A DNA stretch of 64,000 nt from an uncultured Shewanella sp. (GCF_947495455.1 NZ_CANLZC010000004.1:1-64000), one strand, 5' to 3'. Shown: positions 10,674 through 19,946, counted from the first letter of the stretch. Translations and numbers: made by a program. The notes: generated from the sequence alone by a model not told the origin.

Positions 10674-11411
10674 TTAAAAAACCACTTCAACACCCGCAAA
10701 GTAACCACTGGATTTGAGATCGGTCGTCACATCGGAAAAATCATTTACATCAAACATCAATTCGCGATAACCCACACGCACATTATAATCCAATGCTAAC
10801 CCATCAATTTTCCAGCCTAAACCCAATGAATAATCATACACATTGGATTCATTGGCACCAACCATGATATTAGTAAAACCATATAATCCCATGCCTGGCA
10901 CGCTTGCCGTTGCATCCACATAACCCATCACAATGCCACTATTGACATTCGTTGTAGTGTTTGCGCTAGTATCACTGACTTTAATAGAACCATGCATCTT
11001 TTTATAGGCAGCCCCTACATCCAATGCAACGATATCATTGTCCAACAGCTCATAATAAAAAATAAAATCTGTGTTACTCAGATCCGTTCGCGTGTTTGCC
11101 GCACCAGAGTAATTGACACCATTAAAGGTAAAGCTCGCAGCTGACGTACTGCCATCATTCACAAGACGATTTTCACGAATTTTTACATTAGGGATAAAAG
11201 GCACGGGATGCTCAAAGGCAAACCAAATACTGCCTTGAGAGCCGTCACTATAATTAAACCCTTGTTGTGAACTTCCATTACTGCCTAACGTACCACTTGT
11301 ATCAGCTCTCCAGTAATCTGCGCCAGCTTTAAAACCAAGCAAAGTCGATGCTTGAACCCCTGAAACAACAAAACTACTGAATAATGCACACGCTAATAAC
11401 GTTTTTTTCAT
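10674..11411 (-). CDS. TIGR04219-type outer-membrane beta-barrel protein
   Basis: The 245-aa precursor has a signal peptide (cleavage after VQA near residue 21) and alternating amphipathic strands ending in a C-terminal phenylalanine (GVEVVF), the classic outer-membrane insertion signal. The pattern (LGFKAGADYW near the mature N-terminus, FAFEHPVPFIPN) matches the TIGR04219 family common in Shewanella and Vibrio, whose function is unknown. It follows the DUF2333 gene by 2 bases on the same strand, so it is likely co-transcribed. A transport role is not shown. Confidence 0.8.
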   Translation of the reverse strand: MKKTLLACALFSSFVVSGVQASTLLGFKAGADYWRADTSGTLGSNGSSQQGFNYSDGSQGSIWFAFEHPVPFIPNVKIRENRLVNDGSTSAASFTFNGVNYSGAANTRTDLSNTDFIFYYELLDNDIVALDVGAAYKKMHGSIKVSDTSANTTTNVNSGIVMGYVDATASVPGMGLYGFTNIMVGANESNVYDYSLGLGWKIDGLALDYNVRVGYRELMFDVNDFSDVTTDLKSSGYFAGVEVVF

Positions 11412-11413
11412 AG

Positions 11414-12385
11414 TTAACCTTGAGTTAATAAGTTAGTAAGATCAATAACGGCCGCATTGGCACGAGAAATATAATTAGCCATCACTAAGGAATGATTGGC
11501 CATCAAACCAAAGCCTGACCCATTGAGCACAATTGGGCTCCAAACCGTTTGCTGTGTTTCTTCTAATTCACGAATGATTTGCCGTAAACTGACTCTTGCA
11601 TTTTTCTTCTCTAGAACATCCGCAAAATCGATTTCCACTGCTTTCATAAAATTGAGTAAAGCCCAGCTCGCCCCTCTCGTTTCATAAAAAACGTCATCAA
11701 TTTTCCACCAACTGGTTTTCACCCTATCGATACTGGCATTGGGTGTAGACTGCTTCGCGCTTAAATCTCCCGCTAAATCAGTATTTAATCTTTCTTGGCC
11801 GACACTGGCTGATAAACGCTGAGATAAATTACCTAAACGTTTTTGCACCTCTTTTAGCCATTCATTCAAATTATCGGCACGAGCGAAAAATTGTGCATTG
11901 GGAGAGTTTGGATCGGCTAATCTGGCGCGATAAAGCTTTAACAATTTCACTGATTGTTTATATTCACCCTCAGCACTTGGAACTAACCAACTTGTATGTT
12001 CAATATTTAATTTTGCTTGCGCCGCTAATAAGTCTTTATCGGCGGTTGATTGAGATTGAGAACGACTAAATTCTTTGCGCATCACCAAAGCTAAATCACG
12101 TGCTTGCTCTAAGGCACCAAATTCAAATGCAGGCATATTATCCATGAAAACAGAAGGCGGCATCACATCATTGGATAACCAGCCTCCCGATTTATTCAAT
12201 AAGGTATCCATTGTCATAATGAGTGATGATGTGGTGGTATAGCCAACAATTTTGCGTTCACTCGCCGTGGTATAAGTTCTCGGCTCAAGCACCGAAGGCT
12301 CTATGCTCCACCAAACACTTACAAAATAACCAAGAATAATTAAGCCACTCACTAAGGCTATGAGTTTCTTCCAAGTCAATTTCAT
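11414..12385 (-). CDS. DUF2333 family membrane-anchored protein
   Basis: A 323-aa protein with one N-terminal transmembrane segment (residues about 6-24) followed by a large, mostly helical periplasmic region, as in the DUF2333 family of gammaproteobacteria. Function unknown. I chose ATG at 12385 because GGGAG lies ten bases before it; an earlier in-frame ATG at 12430 would overlap the PCu(A)C gene and lacks a site. It is between the PCu(A)C and barrel genes on one strand. Confidence 0.75.
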   Translation of the reverse strand: MKLTWKKLIALVSGLIILGYFVSVWWSIEPSVLEPRTYTTASERKIVGYTTTSSLIMTMDTLLNKSGGWLSNDVMPPSVFMDNMPAFEFGALEQARDLALVMRKEFSRSQSQSTADKDLLAAQAKLNIEHTSWLVPSAEGEYKQSVKLLKLYRARLADPNSPNAQFFARADNLNEWLKEVQKRLGNLSQRLSASVGQERLNTDLAGDLSAKQSTPNASIDRVKTSWWKIDDVFYETRGASWALLNFMKAVEIDFADVLEKKNARVSLRQIIRELEETQQTVWSPIVLNGSGFGLMANHSLVMANYISRANAAVIDLTNLLTQG

Positions 12386-12401
12386 CAAAATAACACTCCC
12401 G

Positions 12402-12872
12402 TTAATGGTGAGAATGTGCAGCGGATGCACTCTGTTGTTTTTTTACAGGTAAACTCACTGGCAATGTTTCACCATTATCAAACAATAAAACTAAATCGAC
12501 AGTATCACCCACATCTAAAGTGCGATTAAGCCCTATAAGCATGATATGATTTCCTGTTTCTGATAATGTCAACTTCCCCTTGCTCGGCAAAATAAACTTA
12601 TCAGCTTGTCGCATTTTTATCATGCCATTGTCTTCGATCAAGCGATGTAATTGAGCCTCTTTTGCAACATCAGTTCGAACTGAGACTAAATCCATCGCCT
12701 TCCCGCTATTGCCTAAGCTCAAATACGCTGCCGAATTGGGAACGCTCGACGGCATGGCTCTTACATATCCTGTTAACAATTCAACTTTTGCCAAAGCTGA
12801 AAAAGATACACTAAACAGAACAAGGAAATTAAACAAGTGTTTGAATATTGGCTTCAATGTCTTAAACTCCAT
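12402..12872 (-). CDS. Periplasmic copper chaperone PCu(A)C
   Basis: A 156-aa exported protein (signal peptide to about ALA, residue 28) of the PCu(A)C family, which carries Cu(I) toward cytochrome oxidase assembly. The copper motif H-M-x10-M-x21-H-x-M is recognisable in AQLHRLI...GMIKMRQ...GNHIMLIG. A C-terminal HSHH tail adds further metal-binding potential. No Sco gene lies next to it here. It heads the minus-strand set with DUF2333 and the barrel gene and is divergent from the enoyl-CoA hydratase. Confidence 0.88.
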   Translation of the reverse strand: MEFKTLKPIFKHLFNFLVLFSVSFSALAKVELLTGYVRAMPSSVPNSAAYLSLGNSGKAMDLVSVRTDVAKEAQLHRLIEDNGMIKMRQADKFILPSKGKLTLSETGNHIMLIGLNRTLDVGDTVDLVLLFDNGETLPVSLPVKKQQSASAAHSHH

Positions 12873-12913
12873 TTAAACTTATATTTATCATATTGTCATA
12901 AAGGAAATTACGT

Positions 12914-13669
12914 ATGAGCAAAATCCAGGCTAAAGATGTTAATGGTGTGCGCGTATTGATACTTAATCGACCAGAAAAACGTAATGCAATTGACCTAGAA
13001 ATGTATACACAATTAACAGAATACCTCATTCAAGGTAACTCAGACAATGATATTCGCGCCTTTATGATCCAAGGGCAAGCTGATTGTTTTACCGCAGGAA
13101 ATGATCTGACAGACTTTCTAAAACACACTGACATAGATCCCCAGCATCCCGCTTTTCGATTTTTATTTACATTACTGGATATCACTAAACCCATAGTGGC
13201 TGCTGTTGCGGGAGCCGCTGTGGGAATAGGCACAACCCTGTTACTGCATTGTGATTTAGTGTACGCTGACAAAAGCGCAAAATTTCAGCTACCTTTTGTT
13301 CACTTAGCCCTAGTGCCAGAAGCGGCATCCAGTTTACTCTTAGCCCAAACCGTCGGGCCAAAAAAAGCCGCTGAGTTATTATTATTAGGAGACAGCTTCG
13401 ATGCTGAAACTGCTAATAAATTAAACCTTATCAATGATATATTACCATCAGACAGTTTGTTTGATTTTGCCTTAGATCAGGCCACTAAGTTGGCATCACT
13501 GCCGCCTCAAGCACTACAGGCGAGTCGCCGATTAATGCGAGGAAATATTGATGGGATCCGCTTACAAATGCATGCCGAATTAGAAGAATTTAGCACTCGA
13601 CTAAAAAGTGATGAGGCCAAAACACGCTTTCATGCTTTTTTAAACAAAAAAAGCCATAAGCCAACTTAA
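12914..13669 (+). CDS. Enoyl-CoA hydratase/isomerase family protein
   Basis: A 251-aa crotonase-fold enzyme acting on acyl-CoA thioesters. Visible features: RPEKRNAID at the N-terminus, the oxyanion-hole segment AGNDL, the AGAAVGIGTTLLLHCDLVYA helix, and LVPEAASS where many hydratases carry their catalytic glutamate. Only one of the two usual glutamates is evident, so an isomerase or side-chain-specific enzyme is as likely as a beta-oxidation hydratase. It follows AAAGGAA and is monocistronic; there are no other fatty-acid genes nearby. Confidence 0.85.
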   Translation: MSKIQAKDVNGVRVLILNRPEKRNAIDLEMYTQLTEYLIQGNSDNDIRAFMIQGQADCFTAGNDLTDFLKHTDIDPQHPAFRFLFTLLDITKPIVAAVAGAAVGIGTTLLLHCDLVYADKSAKFQLPFVHLALVPEAASSLLLAQTVGPKKAAELLLLGDSFDAETANKLNLINDILPSDSLFDFALDQATKLASLPPQALQASRRLMRGNIDGIRLQMHAELEEFSTRLKSDEAKTRFHAFLNKKSHKPT

Positions 13670-13783
13670 CACACAATTTAACACACAATTTAACACAATA
13701 GCCCAATGAGGAAGCGGGTTCATGACGCATATCTGCTTGGCTTCCTTTAAATCAAACTATTAAACCAGACTATGCCCTCTCCA

Positions 13784-13975
13784 TTATTCATATTTTGAAA
13801 ATAACCATGCAAGCACCAAGTAAGTCAGTAGACCCAATAGGGGATTAATAACAATTAAAATACCACTGACAATTCGAGTCCAAAAACAAGACCAGCCAAA
13901 TCGTGACGATACTCTTGCCACCACGCCACAAAAAATAGCCTCACAATTTGAAGATTTCGCAGAAGTTGAACGCAT
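13784..13975 (-). CDS. PspC-like small membrane protein
   Basis: A 63-aa protein that matches the PspC domain pattern: CGVVARVSSRFGWSCFWTRI, then a hydrophobic helix GILIVINPLLGLLTYLVLAWLF. PspC domains occur in phage-shock sensors, but most small PspC-only proteins are uncharacterised. I set the start at ATG 13975 because a perfect AAGGAGG lies five bases upstream; the longer frame uses GTG inside that site. It is the last gene of a minus-strand cassette with a 32-aa membrane peptide and a small exported protein. Confidence 0.75.
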   Translation of the reverse strand: MRSTSAKSSNCEAIFCGVVARVSSRFGWSCFWTRIVSGILIVINPLLGLLTYLVLAWLFSKYE

Positions 13976-14018
13976 ATGAACCTCCTTCACGGGTCAATTT
14001 AAACAGTAAATTTTCAAA

Positions 14019-14117
14019 TTATTTCACTATATTGGAATACCGAATGATCATGGCAAAAAATGCTAAACTCGCAATCGGTGTTAGCAATAGCACTAACGTA
14101 AAAGACAAAAAGCTCAT
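14019..14117 (-). CDS. Predicted 32-aa membrane peptide
   Basis: A short frame whose ATG overlaps the stop of the upstream gene (ATGA), a hallmark of translational coupling. The product (MSFLSFTLVLLLTPIASLAF at its start) is nearly all hydrophobic with a short basic end (RYSNIVK). It vaguely recalls the membrane helix of PspB, and its neighbour is PspC-like, but it is too short to assign. No homology can be claimed. Confidence 0.4.
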   Translation of the reverse strand: MSFLSFTLVLLLTPIASLAFFAMIIRYSNIVK

Positions 14118-14419
14118 TCTTGCCCCCACATATCAGCTTCAGCATCATCAATCACAGTTTTCGATTGAGTCTCCAATATCGCTTCGAACTCATGATCAAA
14201 TAACATTTCCGCCATTTGTAATTGAATGAGAAGTGACAATTCTGATTTAAGTGAATTAGCAGCCTCATCCATTTGCGTTGCCAAGCTATTTTCAATATGA
14301 CGAGATAGATTCATATCCAATAGCGAGTCAGCATGAGCCGATACCGTCAATCCAGCAAATAAAACAAATGACACTAAACCTTTTTTAGCCGTATGGATCA
14401 TAGTTGTTAAAGTCAACAT
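14114..14419 (-). CDS. Small exported protein of unknown function
   Basis: A 101-aa precursor with a clear signal peptide (hydrophobic segment about residues 12-29, cleavage near AHA). The mature part is short, helical and acidic (IDDAEADMWGQE at its end). ATG 14419 is preceded by AAAAGGAAG; a longer frame to 14452 lacks a start signal. It begins a cassette continuing into the 32-aa peptide and the PspC-like gene, suggesting an envelope-stress role, which is inference. Confidence 0.65.
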   Translation of the reverse strand: MLTLTTMIHTAKKGLVSFVLFAGLTVSAHADSLLDMNLSRHIENSLATQMDEAANSLKSELSLLIQLQMAEMLFDHEFEAILETQSKTVIDDAEADMWGQE

Positions 14420-14604
14420 GATGGTCTTCCTTTTCCTGTTTGAGTCACTCAATTAAATGAGTATTAATGGTTTACTTAACTATTGTAATCAGTAAGAAAG
14501 CAAGCAGCATGCCAAAAACATTAACCAATTGTTTTTATTTGGATATATTAATTCACCGAAGGAAAGTTATGAGTGGAAGATTCAATATGTAATGCAGTTT
14601 TGCA

Positions 14605-14628
14605 AAATTGACCAACATATGGTCAATC
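14605..14628 (-). terminator. Possible dusA terminator
   Basis: ATTGACC pairs with GGTCAAT across a 7-base loop, 20 bases downstream of the dusA stop. On the minus strand the stem is followed only by TTTT, so the terminator is weak or factor-assisted. Confidence 0.4.
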
Positions 14629-14644
14629 TTGCTAAATCATCTTT

Positions 14645-15631
14645 TTAAGACACTTGCTCCATTTTTGCTCTTGCCCCTAAAATGACTTCTACGCCAGCAC
14701 CGGACTTGTGCGCATTTTCACTTAAATGACGTCGCCAAATTCGCGATCCCTTTTCACCTTGATAGAGCCCTATGATATGCCGAGTAATATGATTTAACCT
14801 GCCTCCTTGACTAACATGTTTCTCTACATAAGGTAATAATGCTTCTAAGACTTGATCACGGCTGAGTATTTCGCTGTTTGATCCACATAATTGCTGATCC
14901 ACTTGAGCGAGAATATAAGGATTTTGGTAGGCCTCTCGGCCTATCATCACGCCATTTAGCGTGTCTAAATGCACCTTAGCCTCTTCTAATGTTTTAATAC
15001 CGCCGTTGATACTCAGATTAAGCTGTGGGTAATCTCGCTTTAATTGATGCACTCTAGCATAGTCCAGCGGGGGAATTTCTCTATTCTCTTTTGGACTGAG
15101 GCCATTAAGCCAAGCTTTACGGGCATGTATAATAAAAGTATCGCAACCCGCATCAGTAACAGTTTCAACAAACTCAGTTAAAAAAGCATAGCTGTCTTGT
15201 TCATCTATTCCGATCCGCGTTTTAACAGTAATTGGAATATCAACCGCTTGCTTCATGCTTGATACACATTCAGCAACCAATTTAGGCTCACCCATTAAAC
15301 ACGCGCCAAAACGACCATTTTGCACCCGATCAGATGGACAACCCACATTAAGGTTGACCTCATCATAACCTCGTTTATAAGCTTCTTTAGCACAAATGGC
15401 TAAAGCTTTAGGATCTGAGCCCCCCAATTGTAAAGCAAGCGGATGTTCCTCTTCATTGTAAGCAAGGTAATCCCCTTTTCCATGAATGATAGCCCCCGTT
15501 GTCACCATTTCGGTATACAAAAGCGCCTTAGCAGACATTAATCGGGCAAAATAGCGATAATGTTTATCCGTCCAATCCAGCATGGGCGCAACGGAAAGCG
15601 TCCTATCAATGGTTTTTTCTTTACTTTTCAT
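14645..15631 (-). CDS. dusA: tRNA-dihydrouridine(20/20a) synthase
   Basis: DusA reduces uridines of the tRNA D-loop using FMN and NADPH. The 328-aa protein has the DusA pattern [18 protein letters not shown] at the N-terminus, the catalytic-cysteine loop [10 protein letters not shown] (Cys about 111), NLNVGCPSD, and the substrate-side NGGI segment. The coding frame is intact. A prophage has integrated in its first 61 bases: these, with the ribosome binding site (AAGGTAAG), are repeated at 48399-48479. The DNA upstream of its start is therefore now phage-derived, and its promoter must be supplied or mimicked by the phage. Confidence 0.96.
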   Translation of the reverse strand: MKSKEKTIDRTLSVAPMLDWTDKHYRYFARLMSAKALLYTEMVTTGAIIHGKGDYLAYNEEEHPLALQLGGSDPKALAICAKEAYKRGYDEVNLNVGCPSDRVQNGRFGACLMGEPKLVAECVSSMKQAVDIPITVKTRIGIDEQDSYAFLTEFVETVTDAGCDTFIIHARKAWLNGLSPKENREIPPLDYARVHQLKRDYPQLNLSINGGIKTLEEAKVHLDTLNGVMIGREAYQNPYILAQVDQQLCGSNSEILSRDQVLEALLPYVEKHVSQGGRLNHITRHIIGLYQGEKGSRIWRRHLSENAHKSGAGVEVILGARAKMEQVS

Positions 15632-15651
15632 TACTTACCTTAAAAATACTG
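15571..15651. repeat. attL: dusA 5' end direct repeat
   Basis: These 81 bases match 48399-48479 with a single mismatch (T at 15632, G at 48460, the base just before the dusA start codon). The first 61 bases are exact. The repeat covers the first 20 codons of dusA, its start codon and its ribosome binding site. The integrase gene begins about 100 bases away. Confidence 0.95.
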
Positions 15652-15756
15652 ATTATTGCATTTAACCTGAACTGCCTGTAAGTGCTTGTAACTTCCTCGT
15701 GTTTCGATGTATGGTGCCCCTATAGGGCCCCTTTTTTAGTAGGACGATTTCATATT

Positions 15757-16851
15757 ATGGCGTCATATTCAGTCGAAAAACGAGCAAAAGTTAATGGTGA
15801 TTTTACGTACCATTGTACAGTCAGAGTTAAAAAATCTGGCAAGATTATACATCGTGAGAAGAAAACATTCTCTAAAAAAGCATTGGCTGTGGCATGGGGG
15901 AAAAATCGGTGTACGTATTTAGAAGAAAATGACATTTTAGAACTCGACAAAGTCGTCACCATTAAAGAGCTTCTTAATCTCTACTTTGAAAACCATGAGT
16001 TGTGGAATGCGACCGGCCGCACTAAGCGTTATGTCATTAATATGTTGATGGATTGCGATATAGCTAAAGTCAAAACAAATGCCCTAAAAACAAGTGATCT
16101 CATTGAGCACTGCAAAAACCGCCGCGATGCAGGAGCAGGGCCAGCAACCATATATCACGATATTGCCTATTTACGTAGTGTGATGAAAAAAGCTAATCCC
16201 GTATGGAATATTAAAGCCAATGTCGCCATTTTTGACGATGCGGTTCCCGTCCTCATAGAAATGGGGCTTGTCGGTAAAAGCCAGAAACGAACCAGACGCC
16301 CCACCGAGAATGAAATCAATAAATTAAAAATCGGTCTTAAACAACGAATGGAAGCCAGTACAAATACGAAATTGACCATACCATTTATTGATATTCTCGA
16401 TTTTAGTATTTTAACCTGCATGCGGATCGGTGAAGTGTGCAAGCTTAGGTGGGATGACTTGAATGAAGAACATAAGACCATTTTAGTGCGAGATCGCAAA
16501 GACCCAAGGAAGAAAGAAGGCAATCATATGATTGTCCCCTTACTCGCTGGAAGTTTCGATATCGCTATGCGACAACCAAAAACTAATGATCTCATTTTCC
16601 CCTACAAACCCACTTCTGTGACTGCTGGATTTCAACGTGTAAGAAACGCCCTAGGCATAGAAGATTTGCGTTATCATGATTTAAGACGGGAAGGAGCAAG
16701 CCGACTTTTTGAAAAAGGGTATTCTTTAGAAGAAGTCGCCCAGGTAACTGGGCACAGAAACTTAAATATTTTGTGGACGGTTTACACGCAACTATTTCCG
16801 CATAAGTTACATGATAAATTTGCCAATGAATTAAGCGGTGATAGGGCTTAA
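15757..16851 (+). CDS. int: Phage tyrosine integrase (dusA-targeting)
   Basis: The catalytic pattern of tyrosine recombinases is complete: the first arginine in TCMRIGEVCKLRWDD, a lysine in the beta-hairpin (RDRKDPRKKEG), HDLRREGASR (HxxR), TGHRN, and a terminal tyrosine in ILWTVYTQ. An N-terminal arm-binding and core-binding region precedes them. The protein excises or integrates the phage at dusA. I choose ATG 15757 (364 aa, MASYSVEKRAK), although the AGGA site is about 12 bases away; the frame upstream to 15682 runs into att DNA. Its end overlaps the convergent spike gene by 21 bases. Confidence 0.93.
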   Translation: MASYSVEKRAKVNGDFTYHCTVRVKKSGKIIHREKKTFSKKALAVAWGKNRCTYLEENDILELDKVVTIKELLNLYFENHELWNATGRTKRYVINMLMDCDIAKVKTNALKTSDLIEHCKNRRDAGAGPATIYHDIAYLRSVMKKANPVWNIKANVAIFDDAVPVLIEMGLVGKSQKRTRRPTENEINKLKIGLKQRMEASTNTKLTIPFIDILDFSILTCMRIGEVCKLRWDDLNEEHKTILVRDRKDPRKKEGNHMIVPLLAGSFDIAMRQPKTNDLIFPYKPTSVTAGFQRVRNALGIEDLRYHDLRREGASRLFEKGYSLEEVAQVTGHRNLNILWTVYTQLFPHKLHDKFANELSGDRA

Positions 16852-17778
16852 TTTTCCATCTAATCCTGTTGCTTGTGATTGATAGCCGCTAAAGCTACTG
16901 GCTTGATCGGGTGGCGCACCTCTCGCGTGTGTGTGCGCGGCTAAAGTGGTATTCATGCTTTTCACTACCGCAATTAAATCAAGCACAATTTGCGCTAAGT
17001 TAACCTCGTCACTTCCTAGCCAGATTTTCGGAGCTTGCACACGTGATAAATCGGCCGCCTTAGCCTCTAATATCTTTAAACTTTCGATATTGATGTTGGC
17101 ATGGGCTTTAATATCAATTTGCTGTTTACTGCCAAGTAATAAATTGTCTAATGCTGTCAATAATGCCTTTTCACCCACTTGAGTTTTTAATGCTCCCATC
17201 ACTTCATTTATCTGATTGCCATCAATCAGAGTTTTATCATGAGTGGCGATATTGGTCATTCTTTCATGATAAGTTTGCTCACGAACCTGAGCGTTAACAC
17301 TGGATATTTGAGTGGTTTGCTTAATTCGGCCATCCGTTTGAATATGCCAATCTTCATTGGTGCCGCTAATTTTGCTACGGCTTGATTGCTGCAAGGTCAC
17401 ATCTGATTGCCTATGCTCAGGAACTAAGGTATTAAACGGTAATAACGTGGTGATCACTGGCATAGAATCTAAACCGTCTATGTATTGAATCAAGCATTGC
17501 ATGCCAACATTGGGCGATATAAAAACGCCCCTGTCATTGGCTTGCCCTGTGGCTAAGGTCACTTGCTCAAAAACAGGCACAGCTAAAGCTTGGCCTGTTA
17601 CCGCATCGAGCAATTGCACATCCACAGCTTTATAGGCTCTAAATGGGCTGCTTACTTTAGCTACATCAGCGGGTAAATCATAAATGCGCACGATTTCTGC
17701 CAATTGCGGCACATGCTTTCGCTGACCAAGTTCAGGGTATAAACGCAATATTAAGCGCTTAATAGCGTTTTTGACCAT
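16831..17778 (-). CDS. Phage baseplate assembly/spike protein (gpV-like)
   Basis: A 315-aa gpV/gp45-type protein: an N-terminal OB-fold region with GVFISPNVGMQCLIQY-type pattern, a helical and repetitive middle, and a C-terminal HTH motif AAHTHARGAPP ending in LSPI. The histidine pair resembles the iron-binding tip of the P2 spike. It is expected at the centre of the baseplate, where it pierces the outer membrane. It overlaps the next upstream gene by 28 bases. Confidence 0.75.
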   Translation of the reverse strand: MVKNAIKRLILRLYPELGQRKHVPQLAEIVRIYDLPADVAKVSSPFRAYKAVDVQLLDAVTGQALAVPVFEQVTLATGQANDRGVFISPNVGMQCLIQYIDGLDSMPVITTLLPFNTLVPEHRQSDVTLQQSSRSKISGTNEDWHIQTDGRIKQTTQISSVNAQVREQTYHERMTNIATHDKTLIDGNQINEVMGALKTQVGEKALLTALDNLLLGSKQQIDIKAHANINIESLKILEAKAADLSRVQAPKIWLGSDEVNLAQIVLDLIAVVKSMNTTLAAHTHARGAPPDQASSFSGYQSQATGLDGKLSPITA

Positions 17779-18458
17779 GTGATCTCCTGCGTATTTTTAG
17801 ATAACACCACTTGTGTGATATACCGTCCATTGAGTTTTATGCCTGGTCGCAATTGAGGGATCACCAATAGCTTTCCCGTTGTTGCGGTCTTAGTGACAAT
17901 CGGATGCTCTGAAAAATCTGTAATTGGTTTTTTAGCCCAGCCGCTATCATGCCAACTGCCCACATAAATTTTACCATCTGGGCGCTGCTGAAAAATATAA
18001 TCGGTAATTTGATAAATACGGCCTAAACTGCGCAATGCACTAATGCCGTCGCCATGATGATAGAAACAGGGTACAGGTAAATTAATATATTCAGCATTAG
18101 GATGCACAAACTCAACACCAAGCTTAGATAGCTCCGAAAGCACTTGCTTGAATGTGGCAAAACGTATTGATAACGGCGCTGGAAAAGATAAGGCCCCGAT
18201 TAATTCACGGCAAGTTAAAAACCACTTTCCCTGGCTGAAATGTTTCTTCTCGATGACACCTAAAAAATAAGGCGTTAAATTAGATACCTGATAACCCAGA
18301 TGCAATTCAACCAAGCCGCTTGGCTCTCTTTCACAATTCACAATAAAGATGGCACGACCCGCTGAAAATAAATCTAACTGCACATGATCGCTAACAATGT
18401 TAATTACAGGCCGTCCGTCAATGGTGAGCACTTTAGTTAATTTTGCCGTGTCTGTCAT
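17751..18458 (-). CDS. Probable phage tail hub protein (gpD-like)
   Basis: A 235-aa protein lying between the spike and a small tail gene. Weak pattern matches (long beta-rich region, LGVIEKKHFSQGKWFLTC) and its position next to the spike suggest the baseplate hub or late-control D family; P2 gpD is longer. Assignment is by context and is tentative. Its start abuts the next gene's stop. Confidence 0.5.
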   Translation of the reverse strand: MTDTAKLTKVLTIDGRPVINIVSDHVQLDLFSAGRAIFIVNCEREPSGLVELHLGYQVSNLTPYFLGVIEKKHFSQGKWFLTCRELIGALSFPAPLSIRFATFKQVLSELSKLGVEFVHPNAEYINLPVPCFYHHGDGISALRSLGRIYQITDYIFQQRPDGKIYVGSWHDSGWAKKPITDFSEHPIVTKTATTGKLLVIPQLRPGIKLNGRYITQVVLSKNTQEITWSKTLLSA

Positions 18459-18940
18459 TATGGACCATCCTGCGCCGCAAACTTATCTTGCACCTCATTG
18501 TGGCCATCACTGGCAACCACTTGTGTATTTGATATCGCCGTTTTATCTAATTGCTGTTGCTCACGCTCGGACTTACTGAGCAGCTCTGTTAATCTAAAAG
18601 AGACCATCCATGCCTTAGCCTCATCTTCTTCGATTGCAGACACTTCACCATCAAATTTAGCCTTACGAACCTTAAACGCACTAGCCACATCACAGTTGAT
18701 GGTATAAGCCACTCGAGCACCATTTTCATCTAACGCTTTTGCTTTCGTCACAAGCTCTTTTAACTGTGTGACATCAACAAAAGGCACCTTAGTCGTGACC
18801 GTTAATATCGCAGCTTTTATGCCGTTATCGGCATTAATTAAAAAAGAGCCGGCGCCCGACAAGTCTTCCCCCGCCAGCTTGAAACCGCATTTGACTTTCG
18901 TTTCATAACCTGGCACTTGCCAACCATTCAATGTGATCAT
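18458..18940 (-). CDS. Baseplate-associated phage protein
   Basis: A 160-aa protein beginning MITLNGWQVPGYE, a type of start seen in small baseplate-complex proteins that bind the hub (gpU-like or similar). A mostly beta N-terminal domain with LSGAGSFL is followed by a helical C-terminus rich in Glu, Lys and Gln. The function is inferred from location between hub and fibre genes. Confidence 0.45.
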   Translation of the reverse strand: MITLNGWQVPGYETKVKCGFKLAGEDLSGAGSFLINADNGIKAAILTVTTKVPFVDVTQLKELVTKAKALDENGARVAYTINCDVASAFKVRKAKFDGEVSAIEEDEAKAWMVSFRLTELLSKSEREQQQLDKTAISNTQVVASDGHNEVQDKFAAQDGP

Positions 18941-18944
18941 TTAT

Positions 18945-19586
18945 CTACCCTAAAACTGACATAAGTTGTGATAACTCGTTTTCATCACCGACAAATAAAC
19001 ATTGCACCCAATGGGGATTATTATCACCTCGCGCTTTGATTTGCTCCGCTAAACCTCTTGCACTCGCAGCGCTCAATTGCTCTACATTTACACCATGATT
19101 TAACGGTGTGAATGTAAACTGTGTTAGCCTTTCATCACGAGCCGTCTTTAAACTCTCAAGCTCAGCTAGCGCTCCATCAATATCACTAATTAGATTTTTA
19201 CCGACATCATTAACCTGAGATAATCCCATATCATGATACTGCTGCGCCAAAGGTAACAGCGCCCTTTCATCTGCAATATGCCTCCACTCTAATGACTGGC
19301 TACAGGCTAGCCCGCACTGCATTTTATCTGACTCTAACGTCGACCAACTGACAGCAAATCGGGCAGCCTCAAGAAATACAGGTAAAGGACAATATGCATT
19401 TATTGCCGTTAAATTTGATGCTAACTTTTCAGCGTGTTTTGATGATGTATAAACTAATAACGCATTAAATTGCTCAGGCCGCTGAGATCGGCTTAAATCA
19501 TTTAACCCATGCGATAAACTCAAGAAACCTTGGGCGCTAGTTGCGCCCGAACTAGGCGCATAACTGTGATGGCTAATACAGTGCAT
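18945..19586 (-). CDS. Phage protein of unknown function (tail region)
   Basis: A 213-aa cytoplasmic-looking protein with no motif I recognise. It is helical, with scattered cysteines and a C-terminal half rich in Glu and Ala. It lies in the tail operon between the baseplate gene and the 116-aa gene, with gaps of 4 and 9 bases, so it is co-expressed with them. Confidence 0.5.
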   Translation of the reverse strand: MHCISHHSYAPSSGATSAQGFLSLSHGLNDLSRSQRPEQFNALLVYTSSKHAEKLASNLTAINAYCPLPVFLEAARFAVSWSTLESDKMQCGLACSQSLEWRHIADERALLPLAQQYHDMGLSQVNDVGKNLISDIDGALAELESLKTARDERLTQFTFTPLNHGVNVEQLSAASARGLAEQIKARGDNNPHWVQCLFVGDENELSQLMSVLG

Positions 19587-19595
19587 TGCTTACCG

Positions 19596-19946
19596 CTACT
19601 CTGGCGCTATATTGAGAACACTTTCTTTAAAGTGGGTTTCAGCAAGCAGAACTAATGCATCATTATCAAGCCCCGCTTCTTCTGTAATTTGTGAGTTAAA
19701 ATCACGTGAGTTATCACTATGAATATATTCCATCGGCAACGCGCCCTCATCTTTCTTGGCTTGATCAGGCCAGTAGACGACACGGTAATTAATATTATGA
19801 TAATTGTTCATATTGGACTGATAGGTATCACCGTTTAACTGCAATTCGGTACTTGTATTTCCACTGCGACCAATGTAGCTAATGGCCATAATTGCGGCAG
19901 TATGAGTTAACCCATGTACATCGGTAAATGCGTGTGTAAATGCCAT
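19596..19946 (-). CDS. Small phage protein after the tail fibre
   Basis: A 116-aa protein (MAFTHAFTDVHGLTHTAAIM at its start) located directly downstream of the fibre gene, where fibre-assembly chaperones or fibre adaptors are usual. It has no chaperone motif that I recognise. The AAAGGAAG site before its ATG is strong. Confidence 0.5.
   Translation of the reverse strand: MAFTHAFTDVHGLTHTAAIMAISYIGRSGNTSTELQLNGDTYQSNMNNYHNINYRVVYWPDQAKKDEGALPMEYIHSDNSRDFNSQITEEAGLDNDALVLLAETHFKESVLNIAPE

Noticed and set aside
15700..15740. GC-rich palindrome CCCTATAGGG with T-run before the integrase as a riboswitch
   Set aside because: Only a 10-base palindrome followed by T6; too simple for a riboswitch, at most a weak terminator near attL.
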